Shown here: positions 1-7,375 of the stretch, in pieces
Layout: every line of letters starts with the position of its first letter
How positions within the stretch are numbered: position 1 is the first letter of the stretch
Origin: an uncultured Eubacteriales bacterium
GTDB lineage: Bacteria; Bacillota; Clostridia; Christensenellales; UBA1242
NCBI GenBank assembly: GCA_949077035.1
Contig: CARUPR010000010.1
Coordinates: 1 to 40,406, forward strand
Reading direction: 5' to 3'
DNA: 40,406 nt
Notes under the pieces: model-generated
What the model was told of the DNA's origin: nothing
The model's input: the letters and a program-made list of their open reading frames with translations, nothing else
The model's database searches: none
Made by a program: the position numbers and the translations under genes

Positions 1-191
1 AAAGAAAACTGCAATCATTTCATTATTAAAATTAAAACAATAAAAAAGAAGGCTTTTAAAATCTGAGCCTTCTTATTTTTTCAATATTTTTGCTAACTAC
101 ATTAATTATAGCCTTAAAAGATTGTGTTTTAACGATATAATCATATTTAAGTATTATTTTGTTTATTATCTACCATTGCTATATTAGATGT

Positions 192-974
192 TTAAAGCCT
201 TTCAACTAGCCTTTGCATAAAATCTTTTTCACTAGGTAAATATATTTTATCCAAATAATATGTTAATTTATTATCATTATTTAAAAAGTAATGCCCATTT
301 TCAAAAGTATTGTAGTCAAGTACACCTATATATTCTTTATATTGCTCTTCTAAAATACTATATAATAAGTTGTCGTCAATCTCAAATGCTGTTACATCAA
401 TATTTTTAAACCCTTGACTTCAAGTTATTATTCTTGCACCTAATGGGAAATAAGTATAAAAGCGATTGCCTTGTTGGATTGTCTCATCTTTATATTTGGT
501 AATATATTTTATTAAACCTCGTATTTCGTAAGCATTTTTAATATTGACAAATCCATAATCTCAAAACTTTTTAATATCATGGTAACCTATTTTTAATTTT
601 TCTTCACTTAATAATATTATGTGTATGTGGAAAAAGTGGCTTGTGCCTTGCACTTCAATAGCCCTTATATATTTAATATTGTCGCCATAATTCCGCCTTA
701 TGCTTTTTATAAATTGTTTGAAAGCATTTAACACTCTATCAAACTCTATATAATGTTCAAAGGTAAGCGTAATTCATTTAGCATAATAATTTGAAAAGTC
801 TAGTTTATATAGTTCATACCTTTTACGATTTATTGTTCTACAGTAGTCTTTTCTATCCATATTTAGTTTAGGCTTATCGCTACGCCTTAGCCCATTTCAC
901 TTTTTATCTGCCTTTTCAGTATTAAAATTTTTTGAAACAATAATCATTCCGTTTGCAAATTCAATTTTGTACAT
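192..974 (-). CDS. Rolling-circle replication initiator (HUH Rep), TGA read as Trp
   Basis: Read with TGA as Trp, the minus strand is open for 260 codons from ATG 974 to TAA 192. With the standard code it stops after 25 residues. The four TGA codons are at 897-899 (residue 26), 774-776 (67), 561-563 (138) and 420-422 (185); there is no TGG. They fall where Rep proteins carry aromatic residues: before ITLTFE (motif 1) and in the motif KKFWDYGFVNI. The metal-binding HUH motif is HFFHIHI (H116, H118) and the candidate nicking tyrosines are Y157 and Y161 in KYITKY. This matches single-stranded-phage or plasmid Rep proteins that nick DNA to start rolling-circle replication. A strong AGGAGG lies 8 nt before the ATG. 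The family call is firm; the recoding is seen directly; whether the gene is expressed is unknown. Confidence 0.85.
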
Positions 975-986
975 TTTATATCCCTC

Positions 987-1190
987 CTATATGCCAATAC
1001 AATTGTAAGCATTGCAACTCTTTTTAACATATTTTAAATTTATAAATTTTTCCTTTTTAGCAATAGAACAAGCCACAAACAAGCCCCATAGGCATTGCTT
1101 TATATTTTTAGGTGGCAGTTTTTGTAAGTTTGCCGTCTTAAAGGTTTTATTTACCACTTTTCCACAATATTTATTAAAAATATTATCCAT
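987..1190 (-). CDS. Small protein upstream of rep, possible
   Basis: A 67-codon frame begins at ATG 1190 and ends with a TAG that overlaps the ribosome binding site of the rep gene, a layout typical of translational coupling. The product is basic, with four Cys (residues 9, 33, 41 and near the C-terminus) and no family I recognise. It contains one Trp, coded TGG, unlike rep. No clear ribosome binding site precedes ATG 1190, and the frame extends further upstream to a possible start near 1340, across the structured region. It could be the cargo or regulator of the Rep element, or chance. Confidence 0.35.
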   Translation of the reverse strand: MDNIFNKYCGKVVNKTFKTANLQKLPPKNIKQCLWGLFVACSIAKKEKFINLKYVKKSCNAYNCIGI

Positions 1191-1416
1191 GGATGCTGGA
1201 ATATGTGGGGAGCCAAAATGAAATCGATGATTCGGTTTCTTTTTTTTACTGGGAGGTTGACAGTCGAAGGCTGAGCGCCAAGAACTTTTATTTAAAGTTC
1301 TGCGTATGAAGAGAAGCGGAATTAAACCGAGTTGTCGCAAGACCCTTGTCCTACTGGGGGCCAGTGTAAGACTAATTCGAACCCTCTAGGTTTAGAGGAG
1401 AGAATTAGTTTTTTTA
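1190..1416 (+). ncRNA. Structured RNA or replication-origin region, unidentified
   Basis: About 230 bases with much internal pairing. TCGGTTT (1232-1238) pairs with AAACCGA (1324-1330). Inside that lies an 8-bp hairpin, AGAACTTT (1281-1288) with AAAGTTCT (1294-1301), extended by CGC/GCG. A GCAA tetraloop hairpin is at 1334-1343 and ACTGG/CCAGT is at 1353-1365. The region ends in an intrinsic terminator. It lies just upstream of rep and is antisense to the expected rep leader, so a copy-control antisense RNA or single-strand origin of the Rep element is plausible. It does not match tmRNA, RNase P, SRP or a riboswitch that I know. Confidence 0.45.
1371..1416 (+). terminator. Intrinsic terminator of the structured RNA
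   Basis: ACTAATTC (1371-1378) pairs with GAATTAGT (1402-1409), with an inner stem CCTCTA (1383-1388) and TAGAGG (1393-1398), followed by a run of T to 1416. Confidence 0.8.
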
Positions 1417-1501
1417 TTGTCATTAATTGAAATTTAGAATTATATCTCGCATTTCAAATACTTTTATTTTGATTAATATATGGTATTTTTACTATTTTAT
1501 T

Positions 1502-2035
1502 TTAAAATAAAAAGCCCTGATTAGTTTCAGGACTTATTGGGGAATTAAATGTAATCTCAATTTTGTCATCATATAGTATAATTTCTTTTATAAGTATGTT
1601 GATTAAGATTTGAGAATTTTGTTTTAATATGGTTTGATAATGTTCCTTGATTATTTTTTCTGATAGGACAATGTTTTCTTTACTTTTTTCAAGTATGAAT
1701 TATTTATCAAATTCTTCAATTTGACTTTCTATTTCTCTTAGACGAAAATTTGTAGTTTTTGTTATTATGCCTTATTCGATTGTTGACATAATATTTTTCA
1801 ATGTTGTTTTAAATTGCTTTTTTTGTTTTAGCAGTAGTATTAGTTTATTGTTTTCGGTTTTTGTTTGCAATTCTATTATTTGTTTAACTATTAAATCCAA
1901 TAAACTGGCTTTGATAATTCGTTTACAATATTCTCTATAATAAAATTTTCTAAGATTTCTTTTTGAATAGTGCCTTTTTGACAATTCACGACCTTTCTCT
2001 TTCGACCAGAACATTTGTAAAAATAGTTTAGCATG
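1502..2035 (-). pseudogene. Large serine recombinase, C-terminal remnant
   Basis: Read on the minus strand across frames, the region gives the C-terminal half of a large serine recombinase. It has a zinc-ribbon-like segment (YKCSGRKRKVVNC), a long coiled coil (LLDLIVKQIIELQTK onward) and the typical ending IILYDDKIEITF. It is broken by a frameshift near 1905 and by two in-frame TAA codons, near 1771 and near 1697. These are TAA, so recoding does not rescue it. The catalytic N-terminal domain is absent; upstream sequence is replaced by GC-rich hairpins at 2056-2085. This is probably the relic of the integrase that brought in a mobile element, perhaps the one with the neighbouring rep. Confidence 0.75.
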
Positions 2036-2055
2036 TGCTTGTCTGCTGGAGGGTG

Positions 2056-2085
2056 TCGGGGTTCCCCGAAAGTGCAAAGCACTTT
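2056..2085. repeat. Twin perfect hairpins
   Basis: TCGGGG tt CCCCGA (2056-2069) is directly followed by AAAGTGC aaa GCACTTT (2069-2085). The GC content is unlike the surroundings. It sits exactly where similarity to the recombinase stops, so it may mark a rearrangement junction or the end of a small element. Confidence 0.6.
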
Positions 2086-2150
2086 TGAGGTGGCAACTTC
2101 AGCACTTGTTCAAAGATAAGCACACGCTAGAATCTCAAATTAATTTAATT

Positions 2151-3050
2151 CTATTTTACTAAAAAAATTATAAGAAACATAATGAAAGTAATTATACCTA
2201 AAACGATACCTATTAGTTTATCCCTATTAGCGTATATCTTTAATTTTTTCTTTTCGGATTCATTTAACTTATTTGATTGTTTAAAACTTTCTATTATTGA
2301 TTTCAAAAAGTTTTTGTGAGATTTTTCTAATATAGATTTTGCTCTTCTTACTTCTTTTCTATATTCTGCTGCATCTGCGGCAAGATATTCATTGTCTGTT
2401 AACAAGAAAGTTGTAATTCCTTTAGGTATTTTTCTTTCGATTTTTTTTACTTGTTTAAGAGTTGGAGAACCGGTTTTTGCTAATTGTATAACATTTTTAT
2501 AAAAATCAAACACCTCTTTATTATTACCACTAAAACTTTCTAAGTTGGCGAGTATTGCATTCATACAAGAACTATCTTCTTCGTCAAAATCATATTTTTG
2601 TAATAATAATGAAATAAAGATGACCGAGGTTTCGGAGTCGATTGTACCTCTATATTTTTCAAAATATTCTGTTATTAGGATAGATGAAAAAGAATAGGAA
2701 GTTATTTCTCCTTCCAACAATTCATAAAACTCAAAATTCAAGTGATATATCATTTTTGCCAACTCATTATTAGGATTAATATCTAGGACTTCCAATGCTT
2801 TATATTTCAGATTTGTTAAGTCAAAATTTTTTAACATCATTAAAAGAACTTCGTATTGTTTTTTCTCTTTTTCGTTTTGATTTTCTCCTATATTTATGTT
2901 TATTTGTTTTTCAATAATGTAAGTATTGGTTTCATTATCTTTTTTATTTAAAAATTTGCCATGACAATACTTACACTCTCCAGTTTCTTTTTCGTTATCA
3001 AATTCTATTTCTGCACCACAATTTGGGCATTTGATTTGCATTAATGCCAT
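2151..3050 (-). CDS. Zinc-ribbon protein with C-terminal membrane anchor
   Basis: 299 residues. The N-terminus has a zinc-ribbon pattern, CPNC (residues 9-12) and CKYC (27-30). A mostly helical, charged middle follows, and the protein ends in one hydrophobic segment (about residues 277-298) that would anchor it in the membrane with the ribbon in the cytoplasm. I recognise no enzyme family. The start is supported by AGGAG 8-9 nt upstream. The gene is divergent from an XRE-type repressor gene, and its promoter carries a perfect palindrome, so it is probably the repressor's target. Stop is TAG. Confidence 0.8.
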   Translation of the reverse strand: MALMQIKCPNCGAEIEFDNEKETGECKYCHGKFLNKKDNETNTYIIEKQININIGENQNEKEKKQYEVLLMMLKNFDLTNLKYKALEVLDINPNNELAKMIYHLNFEFYELLEGEITSYSFSSILITEYFEKYRGTIDSETSVIFISLLLQKYDFDEEDSSCMNAILANLESFSGNNKEVFDFYKNVIQLAKTGSPTLKQVKKIERKIPKGITTFLLTDNEYLAADAAEYRKEVRRAKSILEKSHKNFLKSIIESFKQSNKLNESEKKKLKIYANRDKLIGIVLGIITFIMFLIIFLVK

Positions 3051-3081
3051 AATATCTCCTTTTTTCTAGTATGTCACAACT

Positions 3082-3111
3082 ATTATACTTCTTACTCTTG
3101 TAAGAAGTCAA
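3082..3111 (-). promoter_or_regulatory. Promoter of the zinc-ribbon gene
   Basis: On the minus strand, TTGACT (3111-3106) and TATAAT (3087-3082) are 18 nt apart. The spacer is filled by the palindrome at 3087-3108, so a bound repressor would block polymerase. Confidence 0.75.
3087..3108. promoter_or_regulatory. Operator 1, perfect palindrome
   Basis: ACTTCTTAC tctt GTAAGAAGT: a 9-bp perfect inverted repeat with a 4-nt centre, typical of an XRE/Cro-type dimer site. It lies in the divergent intergenic region next to the XRE gene. Confidence 0.75.
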
Positions 3112-3117
3112 GTATTT

Positions 3118-3135
3118 TTCTTACAAATGTGAGAA
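3118..3135. promoter_or_regulatory. Operator 2, near-perfect palindrome
   Basis: TTCTTAC aaat GTGAGAA repeats the half-site of operator 1 with one mismatch. Its centre is 29 bp away, about three helical turns. It precedes the XRE start at 3146 and would allow autoregulation. Confidence 0.7.
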
Positions 3136-3145
3136 TATATTATAT

Positions 3146-3352
3146 ATGGCAACTTTATTTAAAGAGAATTTAAAAATACTTAGACAAGAAAAAGGAATTG
3201 GACAAGTAGAATTAGCAAAAAAAATTGGAGTAAGTAAAGGTATAATCAGTTTATGGGAAAATGGACTAAGAGAGCCCAATATGTCATCTCTAATCCTGCT
3301 TTCTAAATTTTTTGGTGTAAGTATAGATTATCTAGTTGGGTTAAGTGATTAA
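3146..3352 (+). CDS. XRE-family transcriptional repressor
   Basis: 68 residues that are essentially a single helix-turn-helix domain of the Cro/C1 type. The recognition-helix region includes VELAKKIGVSKGIISLWENG and the C-terminal part has the usual FFGVSIDYLVGL ending. Two palindromic operators lie just upstream, shared with the divergent zinc-ribbon gene, so it likely represses both. The ATG follows AT-rich sequence (a TATATT box at about 3136) with only a weak GAGAA as ribosome binding site, so translation may start on a nearly leaderless transcript. Single-domain repressors of this size are common in mobile elements and small regulatory pairs. Confidence 0.9.
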   Translation: MATLFKENLKILRQEKGIGQVELAKKIGVSKGIISLWENGLREPNMSSLILLSKFFGVSIDYLVGLSD

Positions 3353-3489
3353 AAAATACCTTTGGGATAGACATTAAAAGAAAAGTTGTATGAGCTTTGA
3401 TTTAGAATTAAGAAATTAATGAAAAATAGAGAAATATTAATTTACATAAATATTTTTAGAAGATTTTTTAACTAATTTTAAAAAAGGTC

Positions 3490-3516
3490 TTGACAATGCC
3501 CCCCCCCGATTATAAT
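3490..3516 (+). promoter_or_regulatory. Promoter with C9 tract in the spacer (slippage-tuned)
   Basis: TTGACA (3490-3495), ATG, nine C (3499-3507), GAT, TATAAT (3511-3516). The spacer is 15 nt, 2 below the usual optimum of 17. The same 6-3-9-3-6 geometry occurs at 13748-13774 and 21375-21401. Changes in C number would change promoter strength. Confidence 0.85.
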
Positions 3517-3541
3517 AGAGGTATAGTCGGGGGAGGTGAAT

Positions 3542-3742
3542 ATGAATATTGAAATAGAAAGAATGTTTAATAAAGAGCATCAAGCAAAGACTGAAAAAAT
3601 TGCAATTTTAAAAAGCAGTAAGCCTGTAAAATTGCTTGGAATATCTATTGAAGAAACTAAAAATCTTATGAAAGAGGCTGGGCTTTCAGCGATAAATATT
3701 CAAGAATTATTTGAAAAAGATTATGAAGATTTTCTTGAATAG
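3542..3742 (+). CDS. Small protein of unknown function under a C9 promoter
   Basis: 66 residues, charged and helical, with no family I recognise. I chose ATG 3542, not GTG 3536, because the ribosome binding site GGGAGGTGA (3531-3539) would overlap the earlier codon. The gene has its own promoter with a nine-C spacer tract, which suggests its expression varies between cells. It ends with TAG. The downstream gene at 3834 has a separate promoter. Short length and lack of known relatives limit confidence in function, but promoter, ribosome binding site and frame together support a real gene. Confidence 0.7.
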   Translation: MNIEIERMFNKEHQAKTEKIAILKSSKPVKLLGISIEETKNLMKEAGLSAINIQELFEKDYEDFLE

Positions 3743-3786
3743 ATTTGTTTTTTAATATAAACTTATTTTATTATTAGATTTAATTA

Positions 3787-3815
3787 TTGATTTTATTATT
3801 AGTGTATGTTATAAT
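3787..3815 (+). promoter_or_regulatory. Promoter of the gene at 3834
   Basis: TTGATT (3787-3792), 17-nt spacer, TATAAT (3810-3815). Confidence 0.7.
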
Positions 3816-3833
3816 ATATTTATTGAGGTGCTT

Positions 3834-4328
3834 ATGAATAATATTAGTTTTGTAAGTTTGAATGATATTTATTTAATAAAAGATAAAAATGGTGTATTTG
3901 AATTATGTATAAATAGTGAAAAATATTTTAGCAGGCTTAATAGGTTTACCATAGAAGAGGGTAAAGACTATTCGTGTATAAAATTAAGTGGCATAGAAGT
4001 AGGGCGACTTTCCACTTATAGTTTGCAAGACTTTTTGTTTGGAACTTCTCTATTGTATTCGGATACAAGTTTAGCCGATTGCAATATAGAAGCAGAAGTG
4101 TTATATAATTGGCAATGTATGATTGCAGATAAAAATATTCAGAAAAAATTAGATACAATTTTTTCGAGAACTTCCTCAGATGAAGAAAATGAAATATTAA
4201 AAACTCAGATAAGGACTGGATTCTTCAAAAATTTATTAAGAGGTTATTCTGCTTTTACTAAAGAAACTTTTAAAGATAGTCAGTCTACTGATGTATATCA
4301 TTATTATGATAAGGAATTAGATATTTAA
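3834..4328 (+). CDS. Hypothetical protein
   Basis: 164 residues from ATG 3834, preceded by GAGGTG; a GTG two codons earlier (3828) overlaps that ribosome binding site and is unlikely as a start. No signal peptide or membrane segment is visible. The protein is acidic, with a rather aromatic middle and a helical C-terminal third (DEENEILKTQIRTGFFKNLL). I recognise no family. It has its own promoter, with no clear terminator before the next gene, which again has its own promoter. Confidence 0.7.
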   Translation: MNNISFVSLNDIYLIKDKNGVFELCINSEKYFSRLNRFTIEEGKDYSCIKLSGIEVGRLSTYSLQDFLFGTSLLYSDTSLADCNIEAEVLYNWQCMIADKNIQKKLDTIFSRTSSDEENEILKTQIRTGFFKNLLRGYSAFTKETFKDSQSTDVYHYYDKELDI

Positions 4329-4364
4329 TGATTTGCCAAAATATTTAAATTAGTCAAATGAATA

Positions 4365-4393
4365 TTGACTTATTTTAAAAAAAAGTTTATAAT
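4365..4393 (+). promoter_or_regulatory. Promoter of the gene at 4411
   Basis: TTGACT (4365-4370), 17-nt spacer, TATAAT (4388-4393), followed by AGGAG and ATG 4411. Confidence 0.8.
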
Positions 4394-4410
4394 ATAATAA
4401 AGGAGAAAAA

Positions 4411-4797
4411 ATGAATATTTTTGATAGAAAAAAAACTGCTGAGAAAATACAAATGCCAGAAGAAATCAAATTGAGTTTAACAAGGGCTTATTTTGATTAT
4501 AAAAATCAAAAAATCACTTTAGATGAATTTGAAAAGGTTGTTGCTGACAACAATTTGGAAGTTTTTTATAAGTTTCCTGACTTAAATAGTTATAGACTTC
4601 TTAAAGACGTTCAAAGGATTCAAACTCGTGGATATAGTCCTAAAGAGCTTAAGAGTTGTGAGTTTTCTTCTGAGTTATATGAAAATGTTATGATAAATGA
4701 CGGAAGAGAATCTCTTTTGCTTTTAGCTAAGCATGGCGATAAAGAAGCTCAAGAAATTTTAGATGGCATTGAAGCTTGGGAAGAACGTCATTTATAA
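4411..4797 (+). CDS. Hypothetical soluble protein
   Basis: 128 residues with a clear ribosome binding site (AGGAG) and a near-consensus promoter. The sequence is highly charged and helical with no membrane segment, cysteine cluster or known motif. The last third (SLLLLAKHGDKEAQEILDGIEAW) resembles a single helical-repeat unit. It closes the group of small unrecognised genes between the XRE regulator and the potassium transport operon. The terminator at 4978-5005 may end its transcript. Confidence 0.7.
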   Translation: MNIFDRKKTAEKIQMPEEIKLSLTRAYFDYKNQKITLDEFEKVVADNNLEVFYKFPDLNSYRLLKDVQRIQTRGYSPKELKSCEFSSELYENVMINDGRESLLLLAKHGDKEAQEILDGIEAWEERHL

Positions 4798-4977
4798 TAT
4801 AAACATCATTACAAACTTATTGAAGAATAGCGATGTTTAATTTATTTGAAGATAGGAATTTTGAATTGTAGATAGAGTTGCTTAATTTATTTAAAGCTTG
4901 GAAATAGCATCATCTATCTTAAATTTATTGTTGCAAGATAAATCTTTATAACAAAATTTTATTAATTGATTAAAAAT

Positions 4978-5005
4978 AAGACCGGAAAGTTTCTGGTCTT
5001 TTTTT
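4978..5005 (+). terminator. Intrinsic terminator
   Basis: AAGACCGGAA (4978-4987) pairs with TTCTGGTCTT (4991-5000), then T5. The 180 nt between the gene ending at 4797 and this stem are AT-rich with loosely repeated words (TTAATTTATTT twice) and no gene that I can see. Confidence 0.85.
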
Positions 5006-5074
5006 ATTTTCAATGCAAGAGGCATTTTTTTAGTGGTTTTGACCATCTTAAAAATTGAGATGTCTTAAAAATTA

Positions 5075-5103
5075 TTGTAATATTATTTTATTTATGCTAT
5101 AAT
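5075..5103 (+). promoter_or_regulatory. ktrB promoter giving a leaderless mRNA
   Basis: TTGTAA (5075-5080), 17-nt spacer, and extended -10 TGCTATAAT with the hexamer at 5098-5103. The ATG at 5111 lies where transcription should start, and no ribosome binding site is present. Confidence 0.75.
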
Positions 5104-5110
5104 ATGTATT

Positions 5111-6466
5111 ATGAAAAAATTTAAGCCACCTGTGGCGTTTAAAATAATATTCAGTTTTTTGATTGTAATATTGATTGGGACCTTTTTACTGGCTCTTCCA
5201 ATCTCATCGGCAGACGGCAAGTGGTTTTCATTTGTAGATTCTTTTTTCGTAAGCACAAGTGCTGTCTGTGTGACAGGGCTTACCACTGTCGACCTTGCAC
5301 TTCATTTTTCCTTATTTGGCAAAATTGTTGTGATGCTTTTGATTCAAATTGGCGGGCTTGGTTTTGTGACCATATCTTCCTTATTATTTATGGTTTTTGG
5401 CAAAAAGATATCTTTTGAGCAGCGTTTGACAATTAAAGAGAGTTTAAACAAGGATGACAATCAAGGTGTATTGAAAGAGCTTATCAAGATTGTTATCATA
5501 ACCTTTGTTACTGAATTTGTTGGCTTTGTCTGTCTTGCGCCTTCACTCGCAATCAAATATGGTTTTTGGGATGGTTGTTTTAAGGCACTTTTCCTATCAA
5601 TTTCTGCCTTTTGCAATTCGGGAATGGATTTGTTTGGCACAAGCGACAATCCTTTTGCAGGCATGAGCGTTTTTTCAAAGAACGTCTTGGTGCTTCTGCC
5701 AGTCATGTTTTTAATCATCATTGGCGGTGTTGGCTTTGTTGTGATTTATGATATAATCAAGAAAAGAAAACCAAAAGAGAAGAAAAGATTGTCATTTCAT
5801 TCTGTTTTGGTTTTAAGTATAACTGGAATTTTGGTTTTTGGAAGTGCAATTTTATTTATGATTTTTGAATGGAACAATCCATTGACTATCGGAAATATGA
5901 ATTTTGGGCAAAAACTTGTAAATGGATTTTTTCAAAGTGTAACCCCAAGAACTGCTGGTTTCAGTGCAATCAATCAGGGCAATTTGACGGCAGCTAGCAA
6001 GGCGCTGACAACCGTTTTGATGATTATTGGCGGAAGTCCTGTTTCAACCGCTGGCGGTCTTAAGACGACAACCATACTTGTGCTTATTCTTTATATGTTT
6101 AAAATGCCAAACAAGAATGGTGCTTTGGTATTTAGAAAAAGGACCATTTCAAGCAATATAGTCAATAAATGCCTAAAACTATTTTTGATTATGCTTACAA
6201 CTATATTGATGGGAAGCTGTCTGTTGGTTGTGATTGAGGGCGGCGCATTCTCTTTGTCGGCAATAATATTTGAAGTTGTATCAGCACTTTGCACAACCGG
6301 GCTTACAGTTGGAATAACACCGCTGTTAGGTGTTGGCAGCAAGCTTATATTATGTTTATTGATGTTTGTGGGCAGAGTGGGGCTGTTGACATTTGCAATG
6401 TTGCTTGGCAGAAAGAATAAAAACATAGAAATAGAATATCCAGATTCAAAAATAATAGTAAGTTAA
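5111..6466 (+). CDS. ktrB: Potassium uptake channel subunit KtrB/TrkH
   Basis: 451 residues, the usual length for KtrB. It is the membrane pore that imports K+, driven by Na+ or membrane potential, and works with the cytoplasmic KtrA encoded next. The four pore-loop signatures are visible in order: SAVCVTGLTTVD near residue 55, SAFCNSGMD, VTPRTAGFSA and ALCTTGLTVG, with hydrophobic helices between. The start is the only Met before the first helix. It has no ribosome binding site and sits 8 nt after a -10 box, so translation is probably leaderless. ktrA follows after 12 nt with its own strong ribosome binding site, so the two form an operon. The Ktr rather than Trk name rests on size and partner type. 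Confidence 0.93.
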   Translation: MKKFKPPVAFKIIFSFLIVILIGTFLLALPISSADGKWFSFVDSFFVSTSAVCVTGLTTVDLALHFSLFGKIVVMLLIQIGGLGFVTISSLLFMVFGKKISFEQRLTIKESLNKDDNQGVLKELIKIVIITFVTEFVGFVCLAPSLAIKYGFWDGCFKALFLSISAFCNSGMDLFGTSDNPFAGMSVFSKNVLVLLPVMFLIIIGGVGFVVIYDIIKKRKPKEKKRLSFHSVLVLSITGILVFGSAILFMIFEWNNPLTIGNMNFGQKLVNGFFQSVTPRTAGFSAINQGNLTAASKALTTVLMIIGGSPVSTAGGLKTTTILVLILYMFKMPNKNGALVFRKRTISSNIVNKCLKLFLIMLTTILMGSCLLVVIEGGAFSLSAIIFEVVSALCTTGLTVGITPLLGVGSKLILCLLMFVGRVGLLTFAMLLGRKNKNIEIEYPDSKIIVS

Positions 6467-6478
6467 GGAGATATAGTT

Positions 6479-7213
6479 ATGACAGAACTTAAAGAGGTAA
6501 AGATAGAAAAAGGAATGAATGACTTTTTAGTAATTGGGCTTGGCAGATTTGGTATCACCGCCGCAACAACCCTTGCACAGCTTGGTCACCAAGTTTTGGC
6601 GGTGGATTGCGATAGTAAAAATTTAAAAGAAGTTGAAAACATTGTTTCAAGTGCGGTGGTTGCAGATTGCTCAAATATCGAGGTGTTAAAATCACTAGGT
6701 GCGCAAAACTTTGATTGCGCTATCGTTGCGGTTGGCGAAAATTTTGAATCAAGTGTTTTGATAACATCCTTTTGCAAGCAACTTGGTATAAAGTTTATCG
6801 TGGCGAAGGCACAAAATGAGCAGCAAAGAATCATACTTGAAGATGTTGGTGCAAATATTGTTTTATTCCCAGAAGTTTATATCGGCAAAAAGCTTGCAAG
6901 CATACTTGACCAGCCAAGTGTAAATAAGCTTCTTGACCTTTCACAAGATGTCAACATTGTTGAAATTGCCATGCCTGAAAACTGGGCTGACAAAACCATT
7001 GGTGAGCTTAATGTAAGAAAAAAATCTAAGGTTTCAATCATATATATCAAGAGGGATAAGGAGGTTTTCACTCCAGATGCCGAAACGGTGCTTGTTCTTG
7101 GTGATAGACTGATTATTGGTGGAGAAAAAGCTGCCATCGACAATCTTTCAGGCAAAGTTTCTGACACCATTGATATAAACTTTGTAATTGGCGATGCTCT
7201 CGGAATCAACTAG
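6479..7213 (+). CDS. ktrA: Potassium uptake regulatory subunit KtrA/TrkA
   Basis: 244 residues. It contains an N-terminal RCK domain with a Rossmann fold (VIGLGRFG at residues 18-25, and an acidic VDCD ending strand 2) that binds NAD(H) or ATP/ADP, and an RCK_C domain after about residue 150. It forms the cytoplasmic ring that gates KtrB. AAGGAG at 6465-6470, overlapping the ktrB stop, supports ATG 6479; an internal Met at residue 13 is closer to the usual N-terminus but has no ribosome binding site. It ends in TAG, followed by AT-rich sequence and a terminator at 7376-7397. Confidence 0.93.
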   Translation: MTELKEVKIEKGMNDFLVIGLGRFGITAATTLAQLGHQVLAVDCDSKNLKEVENIVSSAVVADCSNIEVLKSLGAQNFDCAIVAVGENFESSVLITSFCKQLGIKFIVAKAQNEQQRIILEDVGANIVLFPEVYIGKKLASILDQPSVNKLLDLSQDVNIVEIAMPENWADKTIGELNVRKKSKVSIIYIKRDKEVFTPDAETVLVLGDRLIIGGEKAAIDNLSGKVSDTIDINFVIGDALGIN

Positions 7214-7375
7214 AAAAATATAAACTTTGTTTAGATTTTCAGCTTTTTCAACAAAACTTATTTTTTGAAAAAAGTTTAAATAAATTTTTATACAATAAAT
7301 AAATAAGTTTTTAATAAACACCATTTTTGAAAAATATTTTAATAAAGACAATTCATAATTAAATTTTTTATAAGG

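Noticed and set aside
1220..1416. Structured region as tmRNA, RNase P RNA or riboswitch
   Set aside because: No CCA-ended tRNA-like fold, no tag frame with resume codon, and none of the conserved cores of RNase P or common riboswitches were found.
1771..2035. Serine recombinase as intact under the TGA=Trp code
   Set aside because: Its in-frame stops are TAA and there is a frameshift, so recoding does not restore it.
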